From Hemicordylus capensis (lineage: Eukaryota > Chordata > Lepidosauria > Squamata > Cordylidae), in NCBI RefSeq assembly GCF_027244095.1, contig NC_069658.1, positions 364,982,687-365,046,686 on the forward strand: 64,000 bases of DNA, written 5' to 3'. Numbering within the stretch: position 1 is the first letter of the stretch; every line of letters begins with the position of its first letter. Below are positions 35,195 through 48,800 of this stretch, in pieces. Below the pieces are notes generated by a model. It saw only the letters and a program-made list of their open reading frames with translations. It made no database searches and was not told the DNA's origin. The translations under genes were made by a program, and so were the position numbers.

Positions 35195-35440
35195 TAACCC
35201 CTGCTAATTGAGCAAAGAGGCACCGTTTAAAGTGGTGATTCTCTTAGATTTAGCAGGGGGAGAGCAACTGGCCTTATCCACCCTCAGCACAACATCCCTC
35301 CCATGGCTCTTGCTGGTGTCTACCTTGTGTTTCTTTTTAGATTGCGAGCCCTTTGGGGACAGAGGTCCACCTTATTTATGTATGTATTTTTCTATGTAAA
35401 CTGCTTTGAGAATTTTGTTGAAGAGCGGTATATAAATACT
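35195..35440 (+). mobile_element. L2/CR1-type LINE 3'-end repeat
   Basis: Plus-strand copy of the family at 9530-9772: AACCCCTGCTAATTGAGCAA, TTTTTAGATTGCGAGCCCTT and an end GAGCGGTATATAAATACTC. Confidence 0.68.
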
Positions 35441-35499
35441 CATAGTCGGAATTGTGCAATTAAAAAATTGAAACAGCAAAGAAACCAAAAATAAAGGCT

Positions 35500-36400
35500 G
35501 AGGGGTGAGCTACTAGTAAGCAAGTAAAACTTTATTTTGGCCGTAGACCAGCAGTTCAACAAATAATAAAACAAATAAAAAGAATAAGATAATCTTGTAA
35601 AATCAGACCACATTAATACACATTTGGCATATTATATAGCAATATTTGGCCACAATATGGATAACAGCTGGGTTAAGGTTAGTAAGCAAATAGTTTAAAT
35701 AAAAATCATCTCCACGACCCAGAAAATTAATCAAAAGTGGGGCAATTAATTGGTGTCTTATGTCCTTGTAATATTCACAATGCAGGAGAACATGAGCAGT
35801 TGTTTCAATGTTACCAGATACACAAGGGCTTAATCTTAATGCGTATTGTGTACCCTGGAATCTCCCATGCAGTATGGCTGTTGGTAGAGCATTTACACAG
35901 GCAAGTGTTAGAGCTCGTCTAAACTTTGAGATTAAGATATTACTTAAATATATAGCAGGCCTACGCTCAGGGCCAGACTTCCTATGTAAATGTCACTCTG
36001 TAACTTTGTGTGTTCCATCTGCAACTCCACATCCTGGATGCGTTGCACAATAATTCTTCTGGCCTGGTCAAAGCCATAAGATCATCTTGAGAAAATCTGT
36101 ATATTAAAGGTTTTTTTTCTGTAATCTCCAATTTCCATTTGGAGTTGAAAGAGTCTTCCAGAATTAAATGTACTAAACCGACTTTTGTAAATACCAATTT
36201 TAACCAATAAAGTATGACAGATCTCCAGTAACATGATTCAATGGGTAAGCTACTAAGGCACAGTAAACCCTAACTCCAAAAATAGTATGCAATGGCATTG
36301 CAAGGCCACTGTGAGAAGTGACTGCAAATTGCAAAAGGGAAGGAAATTTGAGAATTAAGCAAGTGCTGTGGGGCAAACATGATCGCTATACCAAGGATAC
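35500..36400 (-). mobile_element. non-LTR LINE ORF2 C-terminal remnant with zinc knuckle
   Basis: On the minus strand a stop-free stretch without a start codon reads ALTLACVNALPTAILHGRF, then LSPCVSGNIETTAHVLLHC and YKDIRHQLIAPLLINFLGR. The C-x-C..ETxxHxLLxC pattern is the zinc-binding end of many LINE reverse transcriptases. It differs from the L2, CR1 and R4 copies nearby; the clade is undetermined. Confidence 0.7.
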
Positions 36401-36599
36401 CAGTTTCAAAAAATGAGAGAGAGTTTTGGTCTGCTTTATAGATAATGAAGAGGATTGATTGTTGAACATAGGGGGTCGGGGTCCCGGGGAGGCTGTGGGA
36501 ACTTAAAAAGGGCCTAGCAACACTTCCACTGGCAGCAGCTCAAGCACAGGAAATCCACCCCCACCCCACAACCCACCACTCAAAGGGCTGCTGCTATTC

Positions 36600-36807
36600 C
36601 TTTACTTGCAGGCTTAAGGTGCACTCCCTCCCTAACAGAGTTAAATTCTGAAGGGTGGAGCTTTCTTCTGGTGCAAGGGCTGGCGGGGACAGAGGTCTGT
36701 GGGCGTATCACAAGAGTGGTGGCTGATGGGAAATGTAGTCACCTCCTCCTCCTCCTCCTCTTCTTCTCCCGCTTGGTACTTCGTGATCCACCACGCTGCG
36801 TCTGGTG
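36600..36807 (+). promoter_or_regulatory. GRPEL2: GRPEL2 proximal promoter / 5' UTR
   Basis: TATA-less sequence just upstream of the start codon, with a ZNF143/THAP11-type site (36727-36739), a CCT-repeat pyrimidine tract (about 36742-36772) and rising CpG content that continues into intron 1. This is typical of a housekeeping mitochondrial gene. The transcription start is not determined. Confidence 0.6.
36727..36739 (-). promoter_or_regulatory. GRPEL2: ZNF143/THAP11-type motif in GRPEL2 promoter
   Basis: The minus strand reads ACTACATTTCCCA, an exact fit to the ACTAYRNNNCCCR promoter motif bound by ZNF143/THAP11. It lies about 70 bp before the ATG. Binding is inferred. Confidence 0.6.
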
Positions 36808-36884
36808 ATGGCAGGAGGTGGCTCTGTGCGAAACTGCCTCAGCCCCTTGTTCCAGCTTAGCCACCATCCGTTTCGCTGCAACAG
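36808..36884 (+). CDS. GRPEL2: GRPEL2 coding exon 1 (targeting peptide)
   Basis: ATG in the context gtgATGg begins [20 protein letters not shown], a basic presequence. Donor aacag|gtacgg, phase 2; the AG joins the A at 52424 to make Arg26. A GTG at 36805 lies in frame but is not needed. Confidence 0.88.
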
Positions 36885-39800
36885 GTACGGGGTTATCGCG
36901 TTACCGGCCGGCCGCTATTTCTTTGAATTATCCCTACTCCAGCTCGTCCTCCGTTGCCCGCCAGGGTGGGAGGGGAGTTGCTCATTCCACCCCCTTGAGC
37001 GCTTGCTTCTTCCACCGCGTGCGCCTTCCCCCACCCCCCTCAGCCTTTCTTGTTCCCTTGTGCCATATGGGTGGGACATCTTTAAATCTGCCCACCCAGA
37101 GAGGCTGCTTGGGGGAGGTGTAGGGAGAAGGTGTGTGCTCATGTGCCCCCCCCTCTTCCCAGGGGATAGCTCCCCGCCCTTATGGTGCGATGTGACTGTG
37201 TCTGTGTCTGCTGTGTAGCTGGAGGCGCTCCGGGGACTATTTTGGCTTTGAAGAGTCTCCCCTGCTTTGCTGTTGCTGCCTCCTCTGCTTTCAGCTGCTG
37301 CTGAGAAATCACGAGGCAAAGCCTCCTGCTCTCCTGGCCTCTCCCCGTTTTTTCCTCCCTGTAGTGCTGAGGAGCTGGGTGGTGGTGTGTGGGCAGTTGC
37401 AAGAGGAGGTGCCATATCCAGATCCTGAGAAGGCTTTTTTCTGTGCCCAGTGTAGTGTTGCACATCACCTAAGGATTGCTCCAAGCGCCTGGGTTCTTTT
37501 CCCCACCCTCACAGGGCTGCAGAGAAAGGAGAATTCAGGTAGCTGGCGGAGTTTCCTCTTTTGTGCTCTGTTTGAAGGTGCTGGAGCCCTCTCAGGCTCT
37601 TAACAAAGTCAGAAGAGCTGGACCAGGGCGCCCATAGAGTCCGGCACTTTGCACAGAAGCCAGGCAGATGTCTTTGTTCTAGGAAGCCTGTGTGTGCAGG
37701 GCATGAGAGCAATAGCCCCCTCCCACTGTTACTTCCTAGTACCTACTACTACTATGGATATTTATATACTGCTTTTCAACAAAAGTTCTCAAAGCAGTTT
37801 ATACAGAAAAATAAATAAGGTGACTCCCTGTCTCAGAGGGGCTCACAATCTAAAAAGAAAGAAGGTGCTTTGAGCTCCATAAACATTGAACACCTTCCTC
37901 TGACAACCACAACGGTGCAAACTGCATTGCAAATTTCTGCACAAAAGGTTGGTCAATCATGCTTGCACCTATTGGCTTCACTTCTTTTTTGCTGGATAGT
38001 GTGGCTCTCCTCCTGACTGTAGTCTATTCAAAAGTGACATTGACTGGGTAAAACAAATGTTCGCAAGTGGCCGTTGATGTTGCAGGCATCACCTTTAGAA
38101 TGACCTGCCTGAACTGTAGCATACTAGATATTCACACATCACATTGAATTCATCTGGTATTTGGGTACCAGGTATTATAGTTACCCCCACCTTATAGTTT
38201 GACAATACTGACAGCTTACTTTGAAGATGGCTAGAGTGTTGGACCAGGACCAGTGAGACCCAAGTTCAAATCCCCATCCAGCCATGAAACTCGCTGGGTG
38301 ACTCTGGGCCAGTCACTTCTCTCTCAACCTAACCTACATTACAGAGGTGTTGTGAGGATAAACATAACTATGTATACTGCTCTGGGCTCCTTGGAGGACG
38401 AGCAGGATATAAATGTAGAAATACAAAGCCGTAAAAGGCCCTAAGCAAAAACAAATGGCAGGCAAAATATTTGTTGGTGTGTCAAACCTTTTTCTTTATT
38501 GTGTTCTGTTGTTGAAGAACAACTTCTGATTACCAGATTTGGGTAACTGGTTGCTTTTGAAGTGGAGAGTTTTAGTAATACACTCTGTGCATCTGGGATT
38601 TTCTTAGTAGTCTTGAAAACGTGTAGGTTGCTGATTCTCTGTAAACCTTCTAAAGCTGTGACTTAAAGGTCACTCTGTGCATTATATTTGAAAGACATGA
38701 ATACTCTCTTGGGAGTCATGCCCATGTCTACAGTAAATAAGTAAAGTGTGTTGTCAACTCTGGCACCCACAGAGCCCAGGGGTTTTCTTTTGGTAGAATA
38801 CAGGAGGGGTTTACCATTGCCTCCTCCCAATCAGTATGAGATGATGCCTTTCAGCATCTTTTGAAATATGTCTGGGAAACATACCAGCGGGGATTCAAAC
38901 TGGCAATCTTCTGCTTGTTAGTCAAGCATTTCCCCGCGGCACCACTTAATGCATTTGTCTTATTTCAGAGGCAGCATGTTTGCAGATATATCTTGGGAAA
39001 CAGTGTTGGAAGGCCAAACACCACAATTTTAGAAATAGCTTTATTAGGACCAAACAAATGACTAAACATGTTAAGCTAGTGAATTCTCCAGAACTCTTCA
39101 TCAGGGTGGATGATAAGCAAAGCAAAAATAATCGGGTGTGGGAATATATCCTTTAATAAACTGCAATTTATAACAGCCTTAAGATGGGATCTTGGAAGAG
39201 TTAAGCAGACTCATGTTGCATCATGTGATATTCAAAATACATAAAAATCTTAGATGTGTTGGCCTGTATGTTTCGATTTGCATTGGGAATAGAGCAGAGT
39301 GACTGCTTGACTTTGTTTTCTAAAAAGGGAACAACCACCGTGATTAGGAACATACATAGAAACACAGAAAGCTGCCATATACCGAGTCAGACCATCGGTC
39401 CATCTAGCTCAGTATTGTCTACACAGACTGGTAGCTGCTTCTGCAAGGTTGCAGGCAGGAATCTCTCTCAGCCCTGTCTTACAGTGCTCACACATCAAGT
39501 CTCCCATTCATATGCAACCAGGGCAGACCCTGCTTACCTAAGGGAACAAGTCATGCTCTCCTTTTTTTTTCATCACAGGAATCCTGAAAGCAACCTGAGA
39601 TGAGTGACTAGCTAGCATTTAGTGAAACTAATCTGCACGTCTGCTGCCTTAGATTTTCCTAGACGCCATCTGAACACTGTTATAAACAGCACACTTTGAG
39701 GGCCACTAGCTGACCACGCACAGAGCATCTGTGCAGTAGTGCACCGAGCCTGTGGCATCCCCCCTCCACTCTCGCGCTCGCTCGCTTTCCCCCGCGCTCT

Positions 39801-42800
39801 CTCTTGCGCTCTCCCCCCACCGCGCTCTCTCCCCCGCACTCTCCCCCACTGCGCTCTCTCTCGCGCTCTCCCCCCACCGCGCTGTCTCACACGCTCTCCC
39901 CCACCGTGCTCTCTCTCGCGCGCTCCCCCACCGCTCTCTCTCTCTCGCGCGCTCCCCCACCGCTCTCTCTCGTGCGCGCTCCCCCACCGCTCTCTCTCGC
40001 GCGCGCGCGCTCCCCCCACCGCTCTCTCTCTCTCGCGCGCTCCCCCCACCGCGCGCTCTCTCTAGCTCCCCCACCGCGCTCTCTCTCGCGCGCGCTCCCC
40101 TGTGCGCTCTCCCCCATGCACGCTCTCCCCCCACCGCGTTCCCCCATGCGTGCTCTCCCCCCACTGCGCTTCCTCGCGTGCTCTCCCCCACCGTGCGCAA
40201 AATGCGCACTCTCCCCTCCCACTCTCTCATTCACGCTCTCTCTCCTGCTGCTTCCCCCCTCCTTTGCACCCCAGTCCATTCCCAAAGTTGGAGTGCCCGT
40301 TGAAGTGCGGCGGCCATTCAATGGCCTCCTGCTGCACGCGAGCCTCCGCCGCCCAGCCAATCCATCTCCTAGTCTCCCCCATGCCCGTCCAATCTGGCCT
40401 CAATTTTCCATCCGCCGATGTCACCAAAATGTCCGCCCCTGCCCTCGGGCCCCAATCTCTCTGTGCAGCGCTCACTCCTCTCCCTCAGTCCCAGCAGTCT
40501 GCCGCTGGACTGCCGGAGTTCTCCCGCCCAATGCTGGGGACTTCCGCAGCATGTCGCGAGAGTTCCACCGAAAGAGCCTTGCCACGCATCTCCACGCATG
40601 GCCAGCCAAGTGAATTAATTATATAGAAGAAGATTATAAGTGCCCAGTTCATAAGATTTGGTCATTTTGCTTGGTCCTAAAAAAGTGGGGTTACTCAAAT
40701 TCAGCCCTCCAGCTGTTCTTAAACTAAGACTCCCATCATCCCCAGTTCCAGTGGCCTGTAGTCAGTTGCAGTTCAATATCTGCAGGTGGTCAAAGTTGTT
40801 CCGCCCTGTTTAAAAAAAGGTATTACTAGCATTGTGACTTGGATTTCCACCTCCCAATGGACCAATGTGGTTTATCTATGAGTTGTATGTACTTTAGAGA
40901 ATACCACATTTAGTCACCCTGCAGAGAGATCTTGAAACTGCAGGAAGATTATCTTCCATCACCAGTAGATTGGTCTTTATTATTTGAGGGTTGAAAATAC
41001 TCCTTACCGCTAGATAATGCTACTACTTTGGCTTCTCTTGAGTCCCAACCTAGTTTCCCACTTAGAAGTAGTTTCCAGCTTTGTGAACTACCATATTTCA
41101 CTTTTACTCCTGTTCTCTGCCTTACAATCGGCCTGTGTGCTGCGATTAGTGCTGGAGATGGAACAATGTAACTGCTGACTTCATTTTCTAAATCTGGAGG
41201 AGCAGCCATTATTATCTGTCCTTGTTTTGTTTTGACATCTATATGCCATTCTTCCTCCAAAGATCCCAGAGCAGTGTACATAGATATGTTTCTCCTCACA
41301 ACAACCCTGTGAGGTAGGTTAGGCTGAGAGAGAAGTGACTGGCCCAGAGTCACCCAGCTAGTATCATGGCTGAATGGGGATTTGAACTCGGGTCTCCCCG
41401 GTCCTAGACCAGGACTCTAACCACTACACCACGCTGACTCCCTTCATCCAAGAAACCTGAGATCTGTGCTTAGCACTCAGTGAGGCTTATCAACATGCCT
41501 TGCCCTAGACTCCATTTTAAGACTGTTATAAATTGCAGGGTGTTTTTTTGTGGCTATTACACCATATACTCAGATACCCCTCCACACCCCATTTTTGCAT
41601 TGCTTAACATACATCCTGATGACAAGTACTTTCAGAAGTTTGAAAGAAAAGAAAAAAGGGGAACCAAGCAACGTGAGAATAAATTGTTGAAATGCAGTTG
41701 TTTGTTTGTTTATTATTGAATTGCTATACTGCCTAATATATAAATCTCTAGGCGGTGTACAGATTAAAACATAATCTAAAATATAAAACATTTAAAATTC
41801 ATAAAAACAGATAAAAATCACAATAGATAAAAACACATTAAAATTAAAATTTCAGTTGAAAGCCTGAAAAAACAGGTACGTCTTCAGGGCCCTCCTAAAA
41901 GCAAATGGAGAAGGAGATGCTCTTATTTCAGCAGGGAGAATGTTCCAAAGCCCTGGGGCAGCCACAGAGAAGGCTCAGTCCCAAGTTGCCACCAAACGAG
42001 TTGGCAGCAACCATAACCAGACTTCTCCGATGATCTTAATAGGTAACAGGGTTCACGACAGAGAAGGTGCTCCCTTAAGTACCCTGGACCTAAGCTGTTA
42101 AGGGCTTTATAGGTAATAACCAGCACTTTGTATTTCGTTCGGAATCATATCGGGAGTCAGTGCAGTTCTTTTAGAATCAGTGTTATATGGTCCATTTGGG
42201 TAGACCCAGAGACCAATCTAGCTGTTGCATTCTGTACCAATTATGGTTTCCGAACTACATACAGAGGCAGCCCCACATAGAGTGCATTACAGTAGTCAAG
42301 CCTAGAGGTTACCAGCATATGTACCACCGTTTGAAGGTCATTTGTCTCCAGAAATGAACGTATCTGGTGTATCAGCCAAAACTGATAAAAAGCACTCCTG
42401 GCCACAGCCTCAACCTGAGAAACTAGAGAGAGTTTGGGATCCAGGAACACTCCCAAACTACGAACCTGATCTTTTAATGGGAGTGTAACCTCATCCAGAA
42501 CAGGCAGATCTGAACCATCTCTCGGATCCTGACCCGCTACAGACAGTACCTCCATTTTGTTTGGATTCAACTTCAGCCTGTTATCTCTTAAAATATCAGG
42601 ATTTAAGGAAATGATCTCATAGTAAATTCCAGAGCTAAATTTTGTACTTTCCCTATGATCCTTGCAGGGCAATATACCCGTGGTAAATAATAATAGCTAT
42701 CACGTCTTGGGCAAACGCTCCTGTACATTATAAAATACTTGGTAGTAAAGGCAGTGTATGTGATTTTGTCAGTAACTTGGTTTTTGGAGCTATCTGTACT

Positions 42801-45800
42801 GTTCTATGTGTGCTCAGGATAACACTTGGGAAGTGTGACTGAAGTATTCCTACTTCTGCTCAGGGGACATGTATTCCATAAATAAGTACTTTAAAGAAAT
42901 TGGACTATTTTGCTTGCTGGGCCTATTTAATTGAGAGAAATTTGCATGTAACAATATACTATAATTGTATACTATAAGAATACATTTCAGTATACTATGT
43001 TGATGGAACTGCCTCAAGGGTGATTGGTTAACACCCTCAGTTTGGGCGAATGTGGGGAATCTTCTAACTATCTGTCTATCTATCTATTTCTCTTAAACAT
43101 ACTCATCGCTAATCCCATGTGTGGCTACTCTCACGAGAGTTTGCGAGCAGCTGCTAGATAGCAAAGGATGGGTGGTGGGAAAGAAACTGCTGGCCAAGAG
43201 AATGGCTGAGGGGTAGCCATCGGGCAGGGAGGGCGAAAGGAAAGTGGCAGCCGGTGGGGGGGCGGGGTGAGAGGAAAGCTGAGAAGAGAACTAGAGGCTC
43301 AGATGCTCTGCACCTGGTTCAGCTAGTTTGGCTTAAAATGGGAGACAGTTCCAAGCAGTCTTAAGCTGTGCAAGCATATGAGCTCAAGAAAACCAGCTTG
43401 AGAGAGGAGTTTTAATTAAATCAAAGAGGAGTTTCTTGAAAGAATAATAATAAAAGTAATAAGACTAGGTGGTCCTAACATAAAGGCAATACAAATATGT
43501 TTAAAAATGGACTATTGTAAGGCACATTTAGCTTTAAGTTCCAGATGGTTCCAGAAATTCCCAGGCAGACTAGAGAGAGGTACATTAAGATAGAGTGGCA
43601 AGGTTTCAGAAATAAAAGAAAGGGATAGATTCAGCCCTGAAGGAGCCGGGCAAGAGACTATATCACCTGTCCTCACAATGATCCAACTCGGGCAGCTGGA
43701 GACCTGCATCCATCCGGGGAGGTGAAGTGGGAGCAGGGGAGTTGAAGGCTTTAGTGGGGTTCGTCATGAGGAGAGTTCCAGCGTGAGGCCAGCGGGATAG
43801 ATCGGCAGGGGGACCAATGTAAACCAGGCACAATGAGCTGAGTTTTGGCGTGAGGCCAGCAAATTGATCAAGCAGGTAGTGATTTCAGCTCAGGCGGCAC
43901 TAATGGAGAAGGGAGTACTTGTAGTAGTGGAGTCCCCAGTATAAAGCACAAGGGAGCACACTGGGTCATGGAGTTAGGGACAGTTATATTCCAAAAGATG
44001 CCTCTGGGGCATCTTTCTGTTGTCATGCTTTGCTGTCTAAACCTGTTTGGGTGGACTTGCCCCAAAATGCTTTTTTATTGAACGTCCTTCCTGGGTGAGA
44101 CGGTGTGCGAATTGCCCTTTGTATGCAAGGCTAGTTGTGATGGAAATCAGAGTGTTCAGGTCAATCAAAAGAGTATCCTGTGGTGGGACTGACTCTCCCA
44201 ATAATTCTTTCAAATGTTTTGATGGGCACCCTGTTCAAAGTTACGTCACTGGCTCATCCCTATGGTGATGGAGGCTGCTGCTGGACTTGTCTTTATCTGC
44301 TTTCCCTTCCTGGCCTAATTGTTTCATTTGCAACAGGTGTTATCTCTCTTGCAAAAAGATGGGGGAGTTTTTAGAGTTCATTCCAAGTCTGAAATGACCT
44401 TAGATGCCAGACAACTCACAAGAGTTAGTTCTGGAGTCTGCTTAGCTGGGGGCCCCTCATAGAAAGAGGGAGTGTGAAAATAATCCCCTTTCCAGTTTGT
44501 ATTGCTGGTGTTCAAATCTAGGGGCGATCAGTCTACTGCCAACTAAGTGACTTGTCCCCATGTATCATATATACTAGGAGTTCACATTGCGGTGCAGCTC
44601 CTGAGCATAGCAAAAGTGCAATCTCCAAACCTGGAGATGCAGCTGTAAACAGGGAGGCTTCTGGGAGCCAGGCAGAATAAGCTCAGCTGGAAACTACTAT
44701 AACAATACGTTTCAATATACTTAACAATACTTTTCAATGCACTTAACAGTGTATTATAACCATACTTTTCTTGAGTTTACCATATCGGGCTCAGCGGCAG
44801 CTTCCCATTGTTTCATAATTTTAAAAAGGCAAGTTGATGAAATAAAAGATCAGAAATATAATGTAATAGGGTGTTCAACCTTAAAATCTATTTCCCCCCC
44901 CTTTAACTTGGGAATTGGACTGAAGATGTAGGGGGACTGATGATTTAGAAACCATGTTTTAGCATTCATGGAATTGTGTTTCCAAAATCATGATTCAGTT
45001 TACTGAGAGAAATGCTGAAAGCAGAAAAAGATTCCCATGTTAAGGAAAGCAGAGAAAATATATACAAATGTTACAGCTAGATTTCTAAAGTTAAATCTAC
45101 AATATACTCTCAGGCTTGGATCTTAAATCACAACAGAAATTCTGAGTGTATAGTCTAATCACAATTGCCATCAAACAGTGCTTGCCTAAGTATAAATACT
45201 CTGGATTAGATGTTTACTTGGATCTGTAGATTTATTTTTTGGTAGATGTAGATAACCTTTGTCCAAGTTCAGGATAGCTTGATCTTATTAGTAATAAAAC
45301 TAGTTACTCAGTAGACTCAAAATCTGCATGCTGTTGACTGCTAGGAGGATAATCTGAGTATACAAGATGGCTTTGTGTCAGAAAGTAGTTGGAAAAGACT
45401 GGTTGCTTTCTGGGAATTTGAGCATGGAGTGTAGACCTTTGACAGGAGCTACTTTGTTATGTAATGAGACCTTAGGTTTGTCCACTGTGTGTGGCCTGAC
45501 ATATTAATCAACCTACCAAAATAGCATTTCAGACTTTCCAGTTTAAGAGATTGGTTCATCCCCATGTCTCTTTGCACTCATACGGGGCCTTTTAAAAGAT
45601 TCTTATTTCCTTGCTTAGGCAACTTCTGTCTACACTCAGCGCTCAAAGGACAAATGTTCCTCTGGACAACAGATATATGCATTCCATTGTCAAGATGGGT
45701 CTTTTTCATTTTTAAAAAATTATTATTTAATGTTTTTAAACATTTTATAACATTTTATATTTTGCAACAACATGCCCAATTGCCCCCCACCCCACCCCCA

Positions 45801-48800
45801 TACCCCACCCCCACCCCAGAATGTGTTTGTCCCTTGTAAAGGGAAAAGGTGACACTGAAGCTTTCTTCTATGTACAGGAATTTATATAAGTGGTACTCAT
45901 GTGTGGCACTCCAGATGCTTGAAAGACATGCAGATGCATACTGTCTGGGGCTACCTTGCTAGCCTGTCCCCCCTGCCCACCAGCCACCCTCGCTGTTGCT
46001 CCAGCTGTCCCCAGCACCACTTGCCAGCAGTTTTCCAGGCCACACACAGAAGCAAAAAAGGCCTTGTTCTTGTGTGCAGATAGGGGCAGAGACGTGCCTG
46101 TTCTGAGTGGATGGAGAGCTGCAGGGAATGGATGGCATACATGTGCCCTGTGCAGAGGTGTATCTAGGCAAAATAGCACCTAGAGCAAGCACTGAAATTG
46201 CGCCCCCTGTCCAACATCTGACACTCATCTTTCAGATAACGTTACCATAATATCAGCTGAAAAATACAGATCAAGCTCATTCATCTATTAATATTGCAAA
46301 AACTATTTAGCAGTGGACATAGCCAGACCAAAAAATGCTGGAAAACTACAAATTTCAGTATGCTGGGGCTCATGAAATATCCAAATCCTATGTGGAGGTG
46401 TACTTGGAAATCTAAATAGAAGTGCCTGTCTAATTCTCTACTATGCATTGTAGCATCACTATTACATAAGTTTGAAAAATAAATGGAGAACTTGACTTTT
46501 CCCACATACTCTGAAAATAATTAAAGGATATACAAAGTAAACTGTGTCACTGCTTGGAATATATTCTAGTATTTCAGAAAGAAAGTTAAAATGAGAGAAA
46601 GAGAGCAAGAAACTCCCAGTGGGCCTTAATACTAAGGATTGCACACTCATTCAAATACAAACTCACCATTAATAGCCATATTATTAAGACATCACATTTA
46701 ACTCACTTATCACAAGAAGAAAAGTAAGAGCAAATGAATACAATCCTAGCTCATAAGCTTCCGCTCAGTATTCACAAGCCCTGATTCTCTGTACATAGTG
46801 CCAATCTGAATATGTGTACAGTGACTTATATTAAATTAATTTTTTTTAACCTGTAGCCCTTTTGGGGGGCTTCCTAAAGGCCATGGGTGGGTCTGCAAAG
46901 GTTCCCCCTCCCCCCGCTGGCCTCTAGGGCCTTGCAGGGACCATTTGAGCATGTGTGGTGGCCATTTTTTTTAAATGGCCGCTGAAAACATAATGACTGC
47001 CACGCATGCTCAAATGGCCTCTGCAAGGCCTGGCATGGACTAGGGTCTCACAGAGGCCATTTGAGCATGCACGGTGGCCATTTTGTTTTTGGCAGCCATT
47101 TTTTTAAAAATTAAAAATGGCGCTCCCCTTCAAGTGGCGCCTGGGGCACGTGCCCTGCCTGCCCTACCCTAGATATGCCCCAGGCCGTGTGTCAGCATCA
47201 GGCTTCATGAACGCCATCCATTCCCAGCCGTTCTCTGGCCACTCAGAAAGGGCAAGGGCCTGTTCCTGTCTGCACACAAGAACAGGGCCTTTTTCTTCTT
47301 CTGAGGAGCCTGGAGAGCCACTAGCAAGTGGTGGCTGCAGGAGCTACCCATAGTGGACAAAGAGCTGCACCATTGAAGTGGTGGAGGAAGAACAAGTGAG
47401 ATGTCTCATATCTCTGAGTACCAAACCATTTCTGCTGGCACTCATTTGAGAACCTGATCTTTAAATATTATGTGAATTCCTGCCTATATACCAAGCTGTG
47501 TTCCCTCTAATAGGGATTCCCAGAAGTTATTGACTACAACTCCCAGAATCCCCAGCAAAAGCAATTGCAGCTGGGGATTCTGGGAGTCATAGTTAACAAC
47601 ATCTGGGAATCCCTGTTAGAAGGAATATGGGTACCAAGTTCCATGTTGCATCATTTCAGAACTTGGTCTTTTAGAACTGAAGGCAATGTATTTTACTAAA
47701 TGATCTGTGTATTCCATGACTTAGATTTCCATGACTAGAAGAGAGTGGCTAGAAGAGATCCACACAAGCAGAGATTTGTTTCACATAGGTCTCCTGGCAA
47801 AGATTCATTCTCTCCCACATTGCCCTCTGTGTTCTGATCCCTCCCATGTGCCTAATGCAAACTGCACATGCATCATCCCTAAATATAAGCAGCCATAGCA
47901 TTTGTTTAAGCATTTAAAGTAAAACGTCTCTTAATAGATTGCAGATTTATGAGCTACTATTAGTTTTTGCAAGCTCTTTCTTAAGGCTGCTCTGAATGAG
48001 TGGTTTTATCTGTTATCCATTAGCATGGTGATATTCTGTATTGTGGCTACTATATTATGTCACTAGCTTTCCATGTAGGGCTGCAGGTTTTAGTCAGTGG
48101 GATAATCAGCTAGCATTCTAACTGCAGATTAAAGCTTGATTAGGGCTGACAACAGATTCTGGAACTTTTGAGAGAGGTTGCTGTACAGGCTGAACAGACA
48201 ATTTTTTCTCCCTGCCAAATCAGCACTTTGGGGAAATGAGCAACTTCCCTTTCTTCCTGCTGGGCTGGTAGAACATCACTGCACTTCACTCCCACCCTTG
48301 TGTGTCTGATCAGTGGTCCTTCTAAGAGGGATTCCCAGATGTTGTTGACTACAACTCCCATAATCCCCTAGCAAAAGCCATTGCAACTGGGGATTCTGGG
48401 AGTTGTAGTCAACAACATCTGGGAATCCCTCTTAGAGGGCACACTGTGTCTGATATAGGTCATCTGAACAAGAGGGCAGAAAGGTCTGTGCACTGCTAGG
48501 CATCTAGTGTCAAGGATGCTGGGAAGGAAGTATTCTCTCCCTTCCTTCGAGAGAGTCCCTGCCACCAAACTGTTAAACACAACCTAGGTTTTCACAATTC
48601 TCCACAAACACTTCAACTGGTAGAGGCTAGATTCTAAATGCAAACATTGTAGGTGGCTATGTTGGCCCATTAGAAAAATCTAAAAGCAACTGTCTGGTAA
48701 TACATGTGTTAGAACCAACCAGAATGACACAGGGTTGTGAGCAGCATTCACGTTGTCCAGAACTCTGTCAGGCAAAGCATAATGGCAAAGGAAAGCGTGA

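Noticed and set aside
36915-37484. 189-codon minus-strand frame opposite GRPEL2 intron 1
   Set aside because: It lies in CpG-rich DNA where stops are rare. I recognise no family, and several overlapping frames of equal quality exist.
39804-40613. 269-codon plus-strand frame and long minus-strand frames over the CTCTCGCG minisatellite
   Set aside because: Composition is a direct translation of the repeat (Ser/Pro/Arg or Gly/Glu/Arg strings); there is no domain and frames are open in several registers at once.
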